Positions 44,125 to 55,819 of a DNA stretch of 64,000 bases are shown piece by piece (the first letter of the stretch is position 1; each line of letters starts with the position of its first letter). The position numbers and the translations under genes were made by a program. Location: assembly GCA_015680685.1 (NCBI GenBank), contig MNCI01007659.1:12848-76847 (forward strand), read 5' to 3'. Below the pieces are notes generated by a model. It searched no databases, was not told where the DNA came from, and saw nothing but the letters and a program-made list of their open reading frames with translations. This stretch comes from Gnetum montanum. Its lineage: Eukaryota > Streptophyta > Gnetopsida > Gnetales > Gnetaceae.

Positions 44125-47100
44125 ATGGCTATCCAACATGCTTATTACGCAAGGCTGCTTCTTCTGCTGTTGCCATCTCTGCTGTTGTGGAAGCCAAGCC
44201 ATGCTGCAGCAAGCAGCTTTGCCAGAGGAGAAACCCTCTCGCCCAAACGTATCTTAACTTCAAGGAACGGTGATTTTGCTTTTGGATTTTTCAATCTAGG
44301 TAGCAAAGAATGCAGCATCTACCCCGGATGGTACGTAGGAATATGGTATGCCAAGGCTGAACCTCTTACCGTAACATGGGTTGCCAACAGAGACAGCCCT
44401 ATTTCTGCGGAGCTGCTATCCTCCTCTTTTCTTACCATCACAAACCAATCATCTTTGCAACTCATTACAAACGGATCCACCATCTGGTCGACCAAACCCT
44501 CCCAAAAATATGCTGCTGCAGCCGTGATGCGGAACGACGGTGAGTTTATCATTATTTTATTAAAACTGTTATGTATTTCAGGATGTCGGTACTCTATACT
44601 ATTAACTCTGAATAATATAAAAACAGAGAATTTGCGTTTCTCGTTATAATAAGCCGGACTTTTTCTCATCCAATGTTGTGTAGTGTTGTCAATTTTTTAT
44701 GATCAGGAAATACCTCGAAAAATACTTCAAGAGTGAAGATTATGAAGCTGAAGGATTTTAGGACAAAGTAGATGATCTTGTTTTCTTGTTCTCCCTGCCT
44801 AAGGCCAGCTTTCATTGAATTGAATTTAGTGTCAGGATTTTTGGGTCAAAAAAAAAGCAATGATTATTCAATAGAATATCAGTTTTTCATAGATTTCTCT
44901 ATCCTCGTAATCATTAGAACTGCTACTATTTTAGCAGGGTATCTAGGTCATGAATTTCGATTGTGAGTTGAAGAGGATTGCTTCCCTGATCTCTGACCTA
45001 CAAAAGTGGATTCTGGTTGGGGATTTCAACCAGAGGTTATACACCTGGGAAAAGTCTGACGGTGGAAAGCAGGAGCTGCCCCTAGGGCTCAGCTTGTCTT
45101 GAGTTTTCTAGAAACCCATGGACTGGTGAACATGTGGAGTAATTGCAAAAAAGATAGAGACCGGGTTGTTGACTAGGATTGATAAAGTCTGGGTTGGGAC
45201 ACACTTACTCTTGGATTGGGGGTGGTTTGGAGTAGTTGCAAAAAAGATAGAGACCAGGTGTTGACTAGGATTGAGAGAGTCTATGTCGGGATATGCTTAC
45301 TCTTAGACTAAGGAGTGTGGCTTCTGATCACAGGCCGTTGTTACCAGGTTGGCCCCCGGGGGGAGAGGTTATCCTTTGGCTTCTGACCCTCGACCTGAAG
45401 CAGGGTATGACCTTACTCAAACAGAGCATTAGAGTGCTGAGGTTCAAGGATAAGTACCCTTTTCAGACCTGCCGGGGGAGCTACTTAGACAATTAATGGT
45501 GATATAGGAAGGGTAGGAACAGGGTCAGGGTCATGAGCTGGAGGATACCGAGGGGGAGCTGCTGGCAGTGCTCTAGAACCTAGACAAGGAAGAAGAAACC
45601 TATTGGAGGCAGTGAGGCAGGGTCTGGCTTTGGGAGGAGAGGGCCCTGAAACTCAATTCGAACCATTCTCTTTGGATATTTAGGGAATCTGATGTTGGTG
45701 GCCGCGGAGAACAACAGAGGCCCTATTACATATTTTAGGAGGTCAGCACTCTTAGTATTGACGCTGAATATGATGAAACCAGAGTCTTCATTTCTTGTTA
45801 TGATAAGCCCGACATACAATGCGCTCTCTTGTTACAGAACTTTTACTTTTATAATTAGGAAACAACTCAGGAGTCAAGACTATGAAGCTGAAGGATTTTA
45901 ATACGATGTAGATGATTTCTTTGCCTCTGCCTCATTTTTTTCTTTGCCTCATTTCCTCATTTTCATTGGTTAACCCGTCATTGAATAGAATTTAGTCTCA
46001 GGCTTTCAACAATGATTATTGAATAGAATTTCATTTTTCATTTTTTTGGTGTAATATATCTCCATTGGAATAATCATTTAAATTGCCGTTATTTTATTCC
46101 TGACTCAAATCGGTTCAATCTTTGGATAATTTAGGAAATCTGATGTTGTTTGCTGCGGTAAACACATCGAAGGCCCTGTGGCAGAGCTTTGACGAACCAG
46201 GCGACACATGGCCACCAGGCATGAAGCTGGGAACCAACCAAAGTCTGTGCTCGTGGGAATCACTGTGTAACCCTGCTAAGGGGCCCTTTTGCCTTCGCAT
46301 AAATTCGGACGGCACCATTCACCTATTCTGGAACAGCTCCATTTCGTACCGTGACTCAGGTGGGTGGGATGGGCAACAATATAGCAATATCCCAGAGATG
46401 TGGAGAGCTCTGGACCAATACAATTTCAGCTTGGTTGATCTTGGATCATATAAATATTTCATCTACCAGTACGACCATCCTGGCCAACAGCCGCTGTCTC
46501 GCTTTTGGATGCACCCTAATGGCCAATTGCAGGCACTCATGCTGAAGAGCAGCGACCAGTGGAGCTTCTATTGGGCATGGCCTGCCAACCCCTGCGACGT
46601 CTACAATGCTTGTGGCGCCTTTGCCTCCTGCAACAGTAATAACTTTGTCACCTGCAAGTGCCTTGCCGGCCACCACCCCCGCGACCAGAGAGCCTGGGAA
46701 GATCGCGACTGGTCTGCTGGCTGCGTCCGAAACGTGCCCTTCGCCTACGCTGGGGACGCCTTCTTGAAGCTGCAAGGCCACTCGCTGCCTCGTGATGGGG
46801 TGAAGGACAGTGGATTACTCTCAGTCTCAGTCTCAGTCTCGCCCAAGGCTTGTCGAAACAGGTGCTTGGCCAACTGTTCCTGCACCGCCTTCGCCACCAA
46901 CGGATCATCTTGTGTCCTCTGGTTCGGTGACCTTTTCAATCTGCGGGAAGATATTGACAGTACCCATGAAGTATCCCTGTTTCTACGTCTCAACTCCAAA
47001 GACGTACCTAGTTCGCCAGCCAGGAGTGGAAGCGCAACTCGGAAAATCGGATTCTATGCAAGCATGGCTGCGGCCGCATTCAGTCTGGTGGCGGTGGTCA

Positions 47101-48143
47101 CCGTGTGGGTGTTCTGGCGGAGGGTGGTCAAGAAGAGAAGGTCGGTCGCCGTGCCTGCAACTCTAAAAGTGTTCTCGCACAAGCAACTCCGCGTGGCCAC
47201 ACGCGAGTTCTCGCAGCGCATCGGGGGCGGCGGGTTCGGATCGGTATTCAAGGGGACGCTGCCCGACGAGGCGCAGACAGACGTGGCGGTGAAAAAATTG
47301 GAAGGCAACAGGCAGGGCGAGAAGGAATTCCGCACGGAGGTGGCCACCGTTGGGCAGGTGCAGCACGTCAACGTCGTACGGCTGCTCGGCTTCTGTAGCG
47401 AGCGCCGCCACCGCCTGCTCGTCTACGAGTTTATTGCAAACGGCTCGCTGGCGTCGTGGTTATTCCGCTCTGGCCCTGGCCTTGACTGGAAAACGCGCTT
47501 CGCGGTAGCGGTGGGCGCGGCGCGAGCTCTAGAGTATCTGCATGATCATTGCCGGGATCGCATCATCCACTGCGACATCAAGCCCGAGAACATTCTTCTG
47601 GATGCACAGTTCAACGCCAAGGTCGCGGATTTCGGATTGGCCAAGTTGCTGGGCCGAGACTTCAGCCGGGCGCTGACGACTATGCGCGGCACACGTGGTT
47701 ATCTGGCGCCCGAATGGCTCTCGGGTGACCCCATCACGTCCAAGGCTGACGTTTACAGCTTCGGCATGACTCTGCTGGAGATCATGACCGGGCGCCGAAA
47801 CGTCGGAGGCGTGGCACCGAGCGGTTTCTTCGCTGGGAGGGCGGCGACGGAGATAGCGTCCGGAAACGTAATGGCAGTTTTGGACCCGCGACTGGCAGGC
47901 GAGCCCAGCGTGGATGAGGCACAAGTTAAGAGGGTGGCGTGCATGGCGTTGTGGTGCGTCCAAGAAGACGAAGGCGCGAGACCCGCCATTCGGGACGTGC
48001 TGCAGGTTCTCCAGGGAGTGAAAGAGCCTCCTGCAGTGTCGCCTCCTGTGCCGCCGTCCATGCAGGTCGCCGATGTTTCGTCTAGCGTTGTCTTCTTTTG
48101 GGAAAATGCCGAAAATCTCTCTTCATCATCACGTTCACATTGA
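44125..48143 (+). CDS. G-type lectin S-receptor-like serine/threonine protein kinase (At2g19130-like), two exons
   Basis: Exon 1 is 44125-44539 and exon 2 is 46135-48143, joined across a GTGAGT donor at 44540 and a TTTAG acceptor at 46134; the split Gly codon keeps the frame, giving 807 residues, a normal length for the family. The upstream TTG at 44107 is in frame, but ATG 44125 precedes the signal peptide. Domains: signal peptide 1-28; bulb-type lectin about 30-150, crossing the intron; S-locus region with 'WQSFDEPGDTWPPGMKLG' (154-171); EGF-like Cys cluster 292-314; PAN-like Cys cluster 378-398; transmembrane helix 444-466; kinase 501-766. Kinase residues are intact: Gly loop 501-509, Lys525, Glu540, HCD motif with Asp619, Asn624, DFG 637-639, APE 663-665. 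Cys before the catalytic Asp makes it a non-RD kinase, common in plant immune receptors. It should be a plasma-membrane receptor; the ligand is unknown. Confidence 0.93.
44940..45648 (+). pseudogene. LINE endonuclease fragment inside the kinase intron
   Basis: 'LQKWILVGDFNQRLYTWEKS' at about 45000-45060 matches the endonuclease core of the 33-kb LINE ('LLLGNFNQRLYIWEK'), here with the active-site GDFN intact. The text after it matches the LINE down to the region around 35590, ending with 'EETYWRQ' near 45600. A 103-bp internal duplication (45136-45238 and about 45239-45312) carries 'gtaattgcaaaaaagataga'. Reverse transcriptase is absent, so only the 5' part of ORF2 is present. It is in sense orientation to the gene. 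Confidence 0.75.
45684..45724 (+). pseudogene. Pseudo-exon: truncated copy of the start of kinase exon 2
   Basis: 'tttggatatttag' followed by 'ggaatctgatgttggtggcc' and 'aacagaggccct' mirrors the true acceptor and exon 2 start ('tttggataatttag', 'gaaatctgatgttgtttgct', 'gaaggccct' at 46121-46181). The copy breaks off after about 41 bases and changes directly into intron-like sequence near 45725. It retains an AG acceptor at 45682-45683 and could act as a decoy splice site. Confidence 0.75.
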
Positions 48144-48398
48144 CGTTTTCTCTGGAAAGCACTTTCGTTGCTTGTCAGGGAGAGAGACTAGTAGGAGGAG
48201 TTCGAAGTGGTGTTTATGCCGTCATGCAATGCTGGTGAGGAAAAGAAAATTTATACAAAAGTGTTATTTTTCCTCACCACCGAGGGGTGTACCCTAGTGG
48301 TTAGGAGTCGGACATTATTATGAGTGTAGCCGTAAGGCAAATCATAAATCAATCTATATCTGTTATGTTATGTGGGGATGTATGGCACATAAAGGTAT
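48144..48398 (+). other. 3' flank of the kinase gene, with a SINE-like motif
   Basis: It begins after the TGA stop. At about 48290-48310 'ccctagtggttaggagtc' resembles the box A part of tRNA-derived short interspersed elements. No box B partner is visible downstream, so this is at most a fragment. No clear polyadenylation signal stands out. Confidence 0.3.
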
Positions 48399-48720
48399 AT
48401 GTGATAATAGATATAAAATTCAGACAAGAAATCAAACACTTAACCTTGCTTTAATTATTGTAATTTTGTACCATTGTTCTATGCAAGTTGGTTTAGACAA
48501 AATAATTCTTTACTATTTAAACATGTCTCTCTAGGTCCCACCCCTAATTACTAGGGGGTCTATGTGATAATAGATATAAAATTTGTACAAGGAATTAAAC
48601 ACTTAACCTTGCATTTATTATTGCAATTGCATACTGCTAGTCTATGTAGGTTGGTTTACACAAAATATTTTTTTACTATCTAAACATGTGTTTCTAGGTC
48701 TCACCCTTGCCTACTAGCAA
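48399..48720. repeat. Tandem duplication, unit about 160 bp
   Basis: Both copies start 'atgtgataatagatataaaa' (about 48399 and 48561), contain 'aaacacttaaccttgc' and 'taggt(c/t)(c/t)cacccc' words, and end with a 'ctag' segment. A third, partial copy lies at 63305-63425 beyond the 13.1-kb element. Confidence 0.8.
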
Positions 48721-49849
48721 GCAAGCAAGCAAGGGTGGGACCCAAGGACACACATAAGCATGGTCAAGATGGTTATGGAATGTACATGGATGAGTTACAT
48801 GAAATGACCCATGAACCATTGTGGATTGATTAAGGTGCTTCTGATGGACACTTCTATTATGATGGGTAAACATTTTTTTTATGTCGAATGTATAATTAAT
48901 TAAAAATTGTTAATTACATTTTAAAGATATGTAGAAGTTACAAAAAGTACATCTCAGTCTAAGTTTTACTTATTTTTGTGAAATTTTAAAGTTTAAAATG
49001 AAATGCAATGGAAAATAAATTAAGAAAAATGATAGATAAGAGACTAAAGTACGAAAATAAGATCTGAAATAATAGCATTAGACAATGGAGTTGAAATATT
49101 TATAAACTTACTATAGTATCATAACATCTCTAAGGAAAGAAAAATAAATCTGACATAAATCTTAGAAAGAAAATATCCCTTTTTAAAGGTACTAATGCTA
49201 CCAATAAACAATGACAACCATCATTGTAGAAATCCTCATAGAAGCAAAAACACCAATAAAAACCCTCATAATAGCAAAAATGTAAATGTAGAATGATAAT
49301 TGAAGCAATAGAAGTGTTGAGGATCAATATCTAGACTTTGCAACTATGTCAAATTTTAAAGTTTCAAATGAAATACAGTCAAAAATAGATTTTGAAAAAT
49401 GAGGGAGAAGAGACTAAATAATAAACATGGGATTCTACATCCCAACCCAAACCATGGCTAATGATGATGGCACACTTTCATATTAGCCTTTCCATCAAAT
49501 TTATACATAATCTATTTTTATTTTTAACATGGAATGAGATGGAAATTGCCAACATTGTATTTAGAAATTGTTGGATTTTTAGAGATGTGGGAAAAAGAAT
49601 TTTTAAAATTTCTAACAATTTTTAAACAAAAATGATTAGTTTGTCAGATAAGGATGATTTTTGTATTAAACCTAGGGTGCTTTTCAGATGCTTTTTGTTG
49701 AAGAATAAAATAGGCTTTGAAAAGCAATGCACTCTACAAACTTTATCTTGGAATCAATATTATTTCTAGGTAGCAAAATAAAAATACGTTCCCATCTATT
49801 CAATAACTATTGTAGCTCAATTAGATTTCTTATTGACCCTTATGCATAT
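48721..49849. other. Non-coding flank with repeat words shared with 63.0-63.5 kb
   Basis: There is a CAAG microsatellite (about 48717-48735). 48785-48832 is an inverted copy of about 63484-63530. A diverged duplication at about 48985-49045 and 49350-49420 shares 'aagagactaaa' and 'aaatgaaat(g/a)ca' words. 49655-49745 matches 63082-63183 in the same orientation ('tattaaacct', 'gtgcttttca', 'ttgaaaagcaat'). No gene is seen. Confidence 0.55.
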
Positions 49850-50736
49850 TGATAAATCAATTTTTTTACGGCTACAATATCAGGCATCCAATATTGAAGC
49901 TGCGATATCATATCCCTGATATTAGGGCACAAGCTACAATGTCAGATATTTGATATCATGGACATGTGTAGGCCTATAAATATGATAACTAGGCATGCGG
50001 TCTAGCAGTAGTTTCATTCCAACCTTAGCAAAATTCTGTCAATTTGTTTTCTTGATTTTAGTACTTAGCACTTAGCAATGTTAGGTAATTGAACGGAGTC
50101 TTTATTCATGTGGAATGTACTTGGACAATGATCAGAAATAAAGATTGAGATTACTTTGCATCATTGTAGCATCACTTTGATTTTTTTACTATTTACTTAG
50201 ACTAATGTTTACTATTTTGAGTTAATATAACATTTACTATTTCCCTAATTATTGTTTACTTTTCTATGAACTTTACTTTTACTGTTGTTAAGCGAAATGG
50301 ATATGATTAATTTCGAGCATTAAGTGTGATTGTTTGATAATCCAATAGTATTATCGCTTGGTTCACCTAGTAGCGAGATACTTGGTAATCCCAATAACAA
50401 TTACATAAGTCCAAAACATGTATGGAGAGTTAGAAATGGATGCCCATAACCTAGGCTAGACTAGGTTTATTTTTTGTTTACTTAGACTTAGAAACCACTT
50501 TCATTTACCTCATGTCTACTAGGAGTAAAATGGAGAAAGCAACATTAGTTATCATACACCTCACTGTGAGTTAAACCATACACATTGATTTTACTAGCTC
50601 ACAAGGAAAGACAGCGATCACGAACTCAAACCAATTACTAGCATAATTACATTGCCTTGTCCATAGAATTCAACTAGGCTATGTGTGAACACTCATATCT
50701 CATATGGTTGGGTGTTGCGTTACTGTATGCTTAGTA
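49850..50736 (+). mobile_element. 5' LTR of the 13.1-kb element
   Basis: It starts TGATAAATC and matches 62037-62949 throughout. U3 holds GATATC and ATATC words (49880-49960), followed by a TATA box 'cctataaatatg' near 49974. R and U5 share 'gtctttattca', 'tattatcgcttggttcacc', 'tacttggtaatcc' and 'ttactagcataattacatt' with the 3' copy. The end near 50736 has lost the terminal CA. Confidence 0.8.
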
Positions 50737-50832
50737 ATTGATTTCTCAAACTTTGTTGTATCTGAAACATAAAGTCAAACCTTACAACCATAAGAAAATC
50801 ACACTTAAAACATAATATCTAAAAACTATAAT

Positions 50833-53390
50833 ATGGCTTCAAATAAAGATCAACAATCACCTGCCAAGGAGACAAGAAGAAGAAATGACAAAATCATTGA
50901 TGAAGAAGAATGGGAGATGCCAATGCAAATGAGAATCACTTATGCTCACATTGATCCTTATCATCCAAATTTCACTTTTATCTTCAATTAGGAAAATCTA
51001 ATGAGATGAAGGAACATGTAAGGCAACATAGTCTTACCTCTAAAATGTGCAGCACTTAACATGCTTCAAACTGCCTTAAGGGAAATGCAATTGGACTAGA
51101 TCCATGAAGAGTATCATGTGACTTAGCACATGACAAGACCCTATGAACCCAAAAAGGAGCAGATGAGGAGAGGTTCTACCATGGAGATCAAACATGTACA
51201 TAGCAAAGGAAAGCAAGTCAATACTTGTGTTGTCTTGGAAGAACTTAATGCTGATGTATTTATTTTAGAGCAACTCCACCAAAACCATGAGGAGCCTTCA
51301 AAAAAACCTATCATTAGACACCTAAGGAGGAGGCTACTAACTCAAGGTATATGTGGGACTCAAGGCTAAGGGTTCCTACAAAATCCTACAAAGAAGCATA
51401 CAAGAGTCATGAAAAGAGAATAAGCTGGCATCATTCTCTTGATATCTCATCTGCCTCATCACGACCATCGGTGGACTCTGATAGAAGAAGACACAAGTAC
51501 CGAGACTATGATATGGAAGAACAGAGGACTCATAACCATCATGACCAATATTCAAGACACTCTAATATAGAAGATGAAGAATATGAACAAAGGAGACAAA
51601 GGGATCGAAGAAAGGATCAAGAAAGGTATGAGCACAAAAGGGATCACTAAAATAGAGCATACGAACCCAACTACAATGATGAACCCTTCATGATAGTTGG
51701 AAGTATCATAAGCACTCAGGAAGCTATCCATATACCAAAGAAGCACATGAGAGATAGCCAAATTAGATGGCTAGACATGAACAACATGCTGAGATTTCAA
51801 GGTGGATATAATGCTAATCCACAACATCACCTTCAAGCTTTCCACGATGCCTACATCCTCCAAAATATCGAAAGTGATTGAAAAAATTAAAGTTATTTTC
51901 CAAAACCCTTGTGAAGGAGGTAGAGAGTTGGTACAAGTCATTGGAACTTGAATTAGTCAAACAATGAAGTACCATGCTTGAACTCTTCAACAATAAATAC
52001 CAAACTTATTCACAAGTGTCCAGTCTAAGAAAAGAAATCTACATATGGAAGTAAGGGACTCATGAGACCCTTGATGTAGCAATGGGTAGATACTATTCAC
52101 TATTGCACAGATGCCCAAGCATGGATTTTCACCAAGGGAATAGCTTAAACATATTGTAGATAGGCTGCAAAGTAAAACCAAAAAGACTCTTGAGGTTTAT
52201 GCCCAAGGCAAGTTATTAGAAATGACTACCCATCACATCTAAAGAGTACTTGACTAGGTTGCAAAAGAGGAAGGTGAGCTAAGAAAGAGGGAATCAAATA
52301 AATAGTATGACAAAGATCCATCAATTTAGAACAAGGATGCATGAGTCTACAATATACAGGAGGAGGAAACCTTGGATCAAGCCATTTAGAAAAAGACTCT
52401 ACTGATCCAAAAATCTATAAGTAACATCACAACCAAAGTAGAGAAATTGTGGGATTTTTTTGATGAGAAATTTACAACTACATTAAAGATTATAAAGGAA
52501 AGAACCAAGCAAGCCTTTGGGAAAGGTAAAGACAAGAGGAAAAAGAAAGAGTTTAGATGAAAAGGCAAAGTTGCTTCAGTGGTTGAGTGCTCAAACATTA
52601 GCTCCATAGATAAGAAAGGTTGCACTGTGTGTCAATACGAACATCCTAAGGGGTGTTGCCTGATTATGACACATCTCCAAGAGATAGGGGCATATGCACT
52701 CAATCCCAAGTTTGTTAAAAGAAAAATGCCCAAATGATTACCTTATCCTCAAGGTAACTACCAACAAAACCTTTAACCAATGTATTATCCTAGTGGAGCT
52801 TTTCCATAGTCACAGAAGCACTATTATCAACAATGGCAAGATCCTCAATCATTGGCTATGTCACCACCACACCATAAATATTCATACAAATAGACAGATC
52901 CATGTGGTTATTTTGTTCAATGTCCAATATCACCTAGTAATGCAGTTATTCAAACCCCACAACCTGATCTAGAAGAATATCATAGATCGATGCCGCCAAG
53001 GATAGACCTAAACTCACATGTGCATCCACCAATAGTTGGTCATTCTAATCAACACCTAAATCCTCTACCATCACTACCATCCCCTGTTATGTAGGTGAAA
53101 TTTTTGTTACAACCACAGCAAAAGAGTGCTACACGAGTAGTTAATATGCATGAGGAGATGGTTACCTATGAGTCTCAACCCAAGAAATGATCATTCTTTA
53201 GAAAAAGTCCAAAAAGGACTCAACATATGGGGAACACATCTACTTCCACCTCATCTACATCAAGTACTTCTCAACATAGCAAGCTTCCAACTTCATCATA
53301 TTCAAATGTCACCACTATCATGCTCACTTAGACCATAACTCATTGGATCAAGTTAGGGGCTTTTCCACAGAAGAAAACTGATCCAAGAAG
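50833..53390 (+). pseudogene. Gag polyprotein of the 13.1-kb element
   Basis: It opens with ATG at 50833 ('MASNKDQQSPAKETRRRN'). An Arg/Asp/Glu/His-rich segment follows near 51420-51650. Capsid-like text begins near 51780 ('MLRFQGGYNANPQHHLQAFH'), then 'SWYKSLELELV' and 'STMLELFNNKYQTYSQV'-type wording near 51925-52020. A short zinc-knuckle-like Cys/His group, 'CTVCQYEHPKGCC', is at about 52624, and a Pro/Gln/Ser-rich tail runs to about 53330. Stops, mostly TAG, and frame changes interrupt it. Cys/His spacing departs from the usual CX2CX4HX4C. Confidence 0.65.
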
Positions 53391-53560
53391 TCCCTTAGTT
53401 TATCTCCAAATAATAGGAAAAAGACCATGTAAAGCTCTATAGGATTCTAGGTCCAAAGTAAACTTGATATCTTAAGACATGTATCAAGTTTGGAACTTAC
53501 CACCACTAAAAAAAGTAACATTCACTTAGAGCTTGTAGACTAGTCAATCATAGTTCCACT
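53390..53560 (+). pseudogene. Aspartic protease remnant of the 13.1-kb element
   Basis: 'DSRSKVNLIS' at about 53443 matches the D-S-G active-site block with Gly replaced by Arg, and 'DMYQVWNLPPL' follows as expected. The domain is short and bounded by stops. Confidence 0.6.
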
Positions 53561-54359
53561 TGAATAAGTGGATGATGTGATTACTACCATTAATTTTTGG
53601 TCTTACCCTATTGATTTTCTAGTCATTCATGTGGAGGAAAACAAAGGAGAATTCCCAATTATCATGTGAAGAGCTTGACTTAGCACTATGCATGCTAAGC
53701 TTGGAATTCATGATTGGTCCTTGGAAATTTTCAATGAAGATGAGGCTAGAATCATACAAAGATGGAGAGTTCCATGTATTGCATACAATAATAATGGATG
53801 CAATTGTGTGTATAGAATATGGGTAATCAAACAAGAGGAGACCAAGGCATGCAATAGATGTGTTGAAAAAAGATGTGTGCAAAGTTATCTGTATGCAGTA
53901 GCCATCCAACAAGAGGGCACCTAGTGGCTAATTACAAGTGAAAAAACTCAATTCGATAAGTACATGGAACCTAAAGAGAAAATTATTAGTACCTATGAAA
54001 TAGAAATAGATAAGTTAGAATAGCTAAGGAAAAGACACTCCTACCCCCAAGTCAATCAGGAAGAAGAAATAGACTAGGGATACCAAGAGATCCCAGACAC
54101 AATGGAACTAGAATCCTTAGAATTGAAAGCCCTACTAGCAACATTAGAATATGCATTCCTGAACAACAAGAAGCCAATAATTATTAATTCCATCCTAGAT
54201 AAAGAACAAAAAATGAAACTACTAGAAGTTATTAACAAATGGCCTATAACATTACATGGTCTTATGATAAGATCACAAAAATTAATCCACAAATTTTTCA
54301 ACACCAGATTTATACTAATTCTGCAGTCAAACCAAAACACCAATCTCAATGAAGGCTCA

Positions 54360-55130
54360 ATCCTAAACTCAAGGAGGTAGTCAAGTAAGAATTAGAAAAG
54401 TTTCTAAAGGTAGGATTCATCTATCCTGTTGTAGATACGAATTCATCAATCCTTTGGTGATCGTTCTAAAGAAGGAAGGCAAATGGTGTGCCTGCATCAA
54501 ATTTTGGATGTTGAACTCGGCCACTTTCAATAATCACTTTCCCTTGCCATTTGTTAATCAAGTCCTGGACACAATTCTAGGACATGAGCATTATAAGTTT
54601 CTAGATTGGTATAGTGGATACAATCAAATCTACATTACACTTGAAGACCAAAAGAAGACCATGTTCACTAGTCCATGGGGAACATTTACTTACAGATAGA
54701 TGCCTTTTGATCTTTGCAATGCACCAGCAACCTTCTAGAGACTAGTTTTAAGTATCTTCTAGAAGCATATAGGAAATGGTATTAAAGTATTTATGGATGA
54801 TTTTTCCACATACAAGCTAGATTTCAAACAAGGACTGGACTAGTTGGAGTAGGCACTTAAAAGATCTGTTGAAACCAATCTGAAGCTCAACTAGCAAAAG
54901 AGCCATATCATGGTTTAGGAAGGCATAGTGCTGGGACACAAAATCTTCCAAAAGGATATTAAGTTAGATCCTTAAAAGATTAGAGTCATCCAAAACATCA
55001 CTCAACAACCATAGACAGTGAAAGATGTATGATCCCTTTTAGGCCATATGTGATACTATAGGAAATTCATTGAAAACTTTTCAAAGGTAGCCAAACCGCT
55101 TGTAGAACTTACAAAGAAGGATGAACCCTT
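54360..55130 (+). pseudogene. Reverse transcriptase of the 13.1-kb element
   Basis: The domain starts 'NPKLKEVVK', 'ELEKFLKVGFIYPV'. The open stretch 54454-54699 holds 'FPLPFVNQVLDTILGHEHYK', 'FLDWYSGYNQIYITLEDQKK' and 'FTSPWGTFTYR'. Next come 'MPFDLCNAPATF', 'VFMDDFSTYK' (the YMDD site with both Asp present), 'EGIVLGHKIF', and the connection 'SLLGHM', '[16 protein letters not shown]'. In-frame TAG codons appear where Arg, Gln, Trp or Glu would be usual. The wording is typical of plant Ty3 elements. Confidence 0.85.
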
Positions 55131-55189
55131 CGAGTGGACTGAGTCATGTGAAAAGGCATTTGAAGCTTTAAAGTAGAAGTTAGTTGAAA

Positions 55190-55610
55190 CATCAATTCTC
55201 CAAGCTCTAGATTGGTCAAGACCTTTTCATATCATGACTAATACTTCCAACTATGCACTTGGTGCAGTATTGACAAAACTTGATGATCAAAAGAGACCAT
55301 ACTACATACACTATAGCAATAGAAGCATCACAAGAGCATAACTAAATTACATCACAACTGAAAATAAGCTAATAACCGTGGTGTATGTGCTTGAAAAATT
55401 TAGACATTATGTGCTTAGTTACTAGATCTATGTCCACACTGATCATAGTGCCATCCAATTTCTGATGGACAAGCCAATGATTAGTCCCAAAGTGATAAGA
55501 TAGCTTGTGATCCTCCAAGAGTTTGACATTACAATGATTGATAATAACGAAATCAAAAATGTAGTAGCTACTCATTTATCAAGGTTGAAATGGGATTCAA
55601 ACAATTGAGT
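55190..55610 (+). pseudogene. RNase H of the 13.1-kb element
   Basis: 'FHIMTNTSNYALGAVLTKLD' near 55228 matches the first RNase H block, where Asp is expected at the position read as Asn. 'RPYYIHYSNRSIT', 'NYITTENKLITVVYVLEKFR' and 'YVHTDHSAIQFLM' follow in order. The degraded end reads 'VVATHLSRL'. It would remove RNA from the RNA:DNA hybrid during reverse transcription. Confidence 0.8.
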
Positions 55611-55819
55611 GGAATCTTTATCAAATCAATTTCTTGATGAGGACCTATTTACTAAAATAGTAAAGGCTATAGATTCAATAGAGAAGCCATGGACTGTAGA
55701 GTACCTAACTTATCTCACAACACAAGAGCTTCCTATTTAATGGAGTAGAAAAAAACATGAACAATTCCTTCACAAAGCCAAATGATACATGGAAATTAAT
55801 GGCAATCTATACAAGATCT

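Larger units (their letters stand above)
44540..46134 (+). other. Intron of the kinase gene (1,595 bp) with nested debris
   Basis: The first 395 bases are an intron copy. A LINE endonuclease fragment follows (about 44940-45648), then a copy of the intron 3' end, a pseudo-exon (45684-45724) and a second intron copy to 46134. The two copies share 'agactatgaagctgaaggat', 'gtagatgat' and 'caatgattattcaatagaat'-type words. A single intron should not contain this, so it records duplication and partial loss of a neighbouring gene copy. Confidence 0.8.

Noticed and set aside
46446-48061. Several minus-strand and alternative-frame ORFs of 80-144 codons over kinase exon 2
   Set aside because: They are shadows of the GC-rich kinase exon; none shows a domain and the sense frame explains the sequence fully.
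51351-51650. Arg/Asp-rich ORF as an SR-type splicing protein
   Set aside because: It lies within the gag region of the 13.1-kb element in the same orientation; the charged repeats fit a gag linker.
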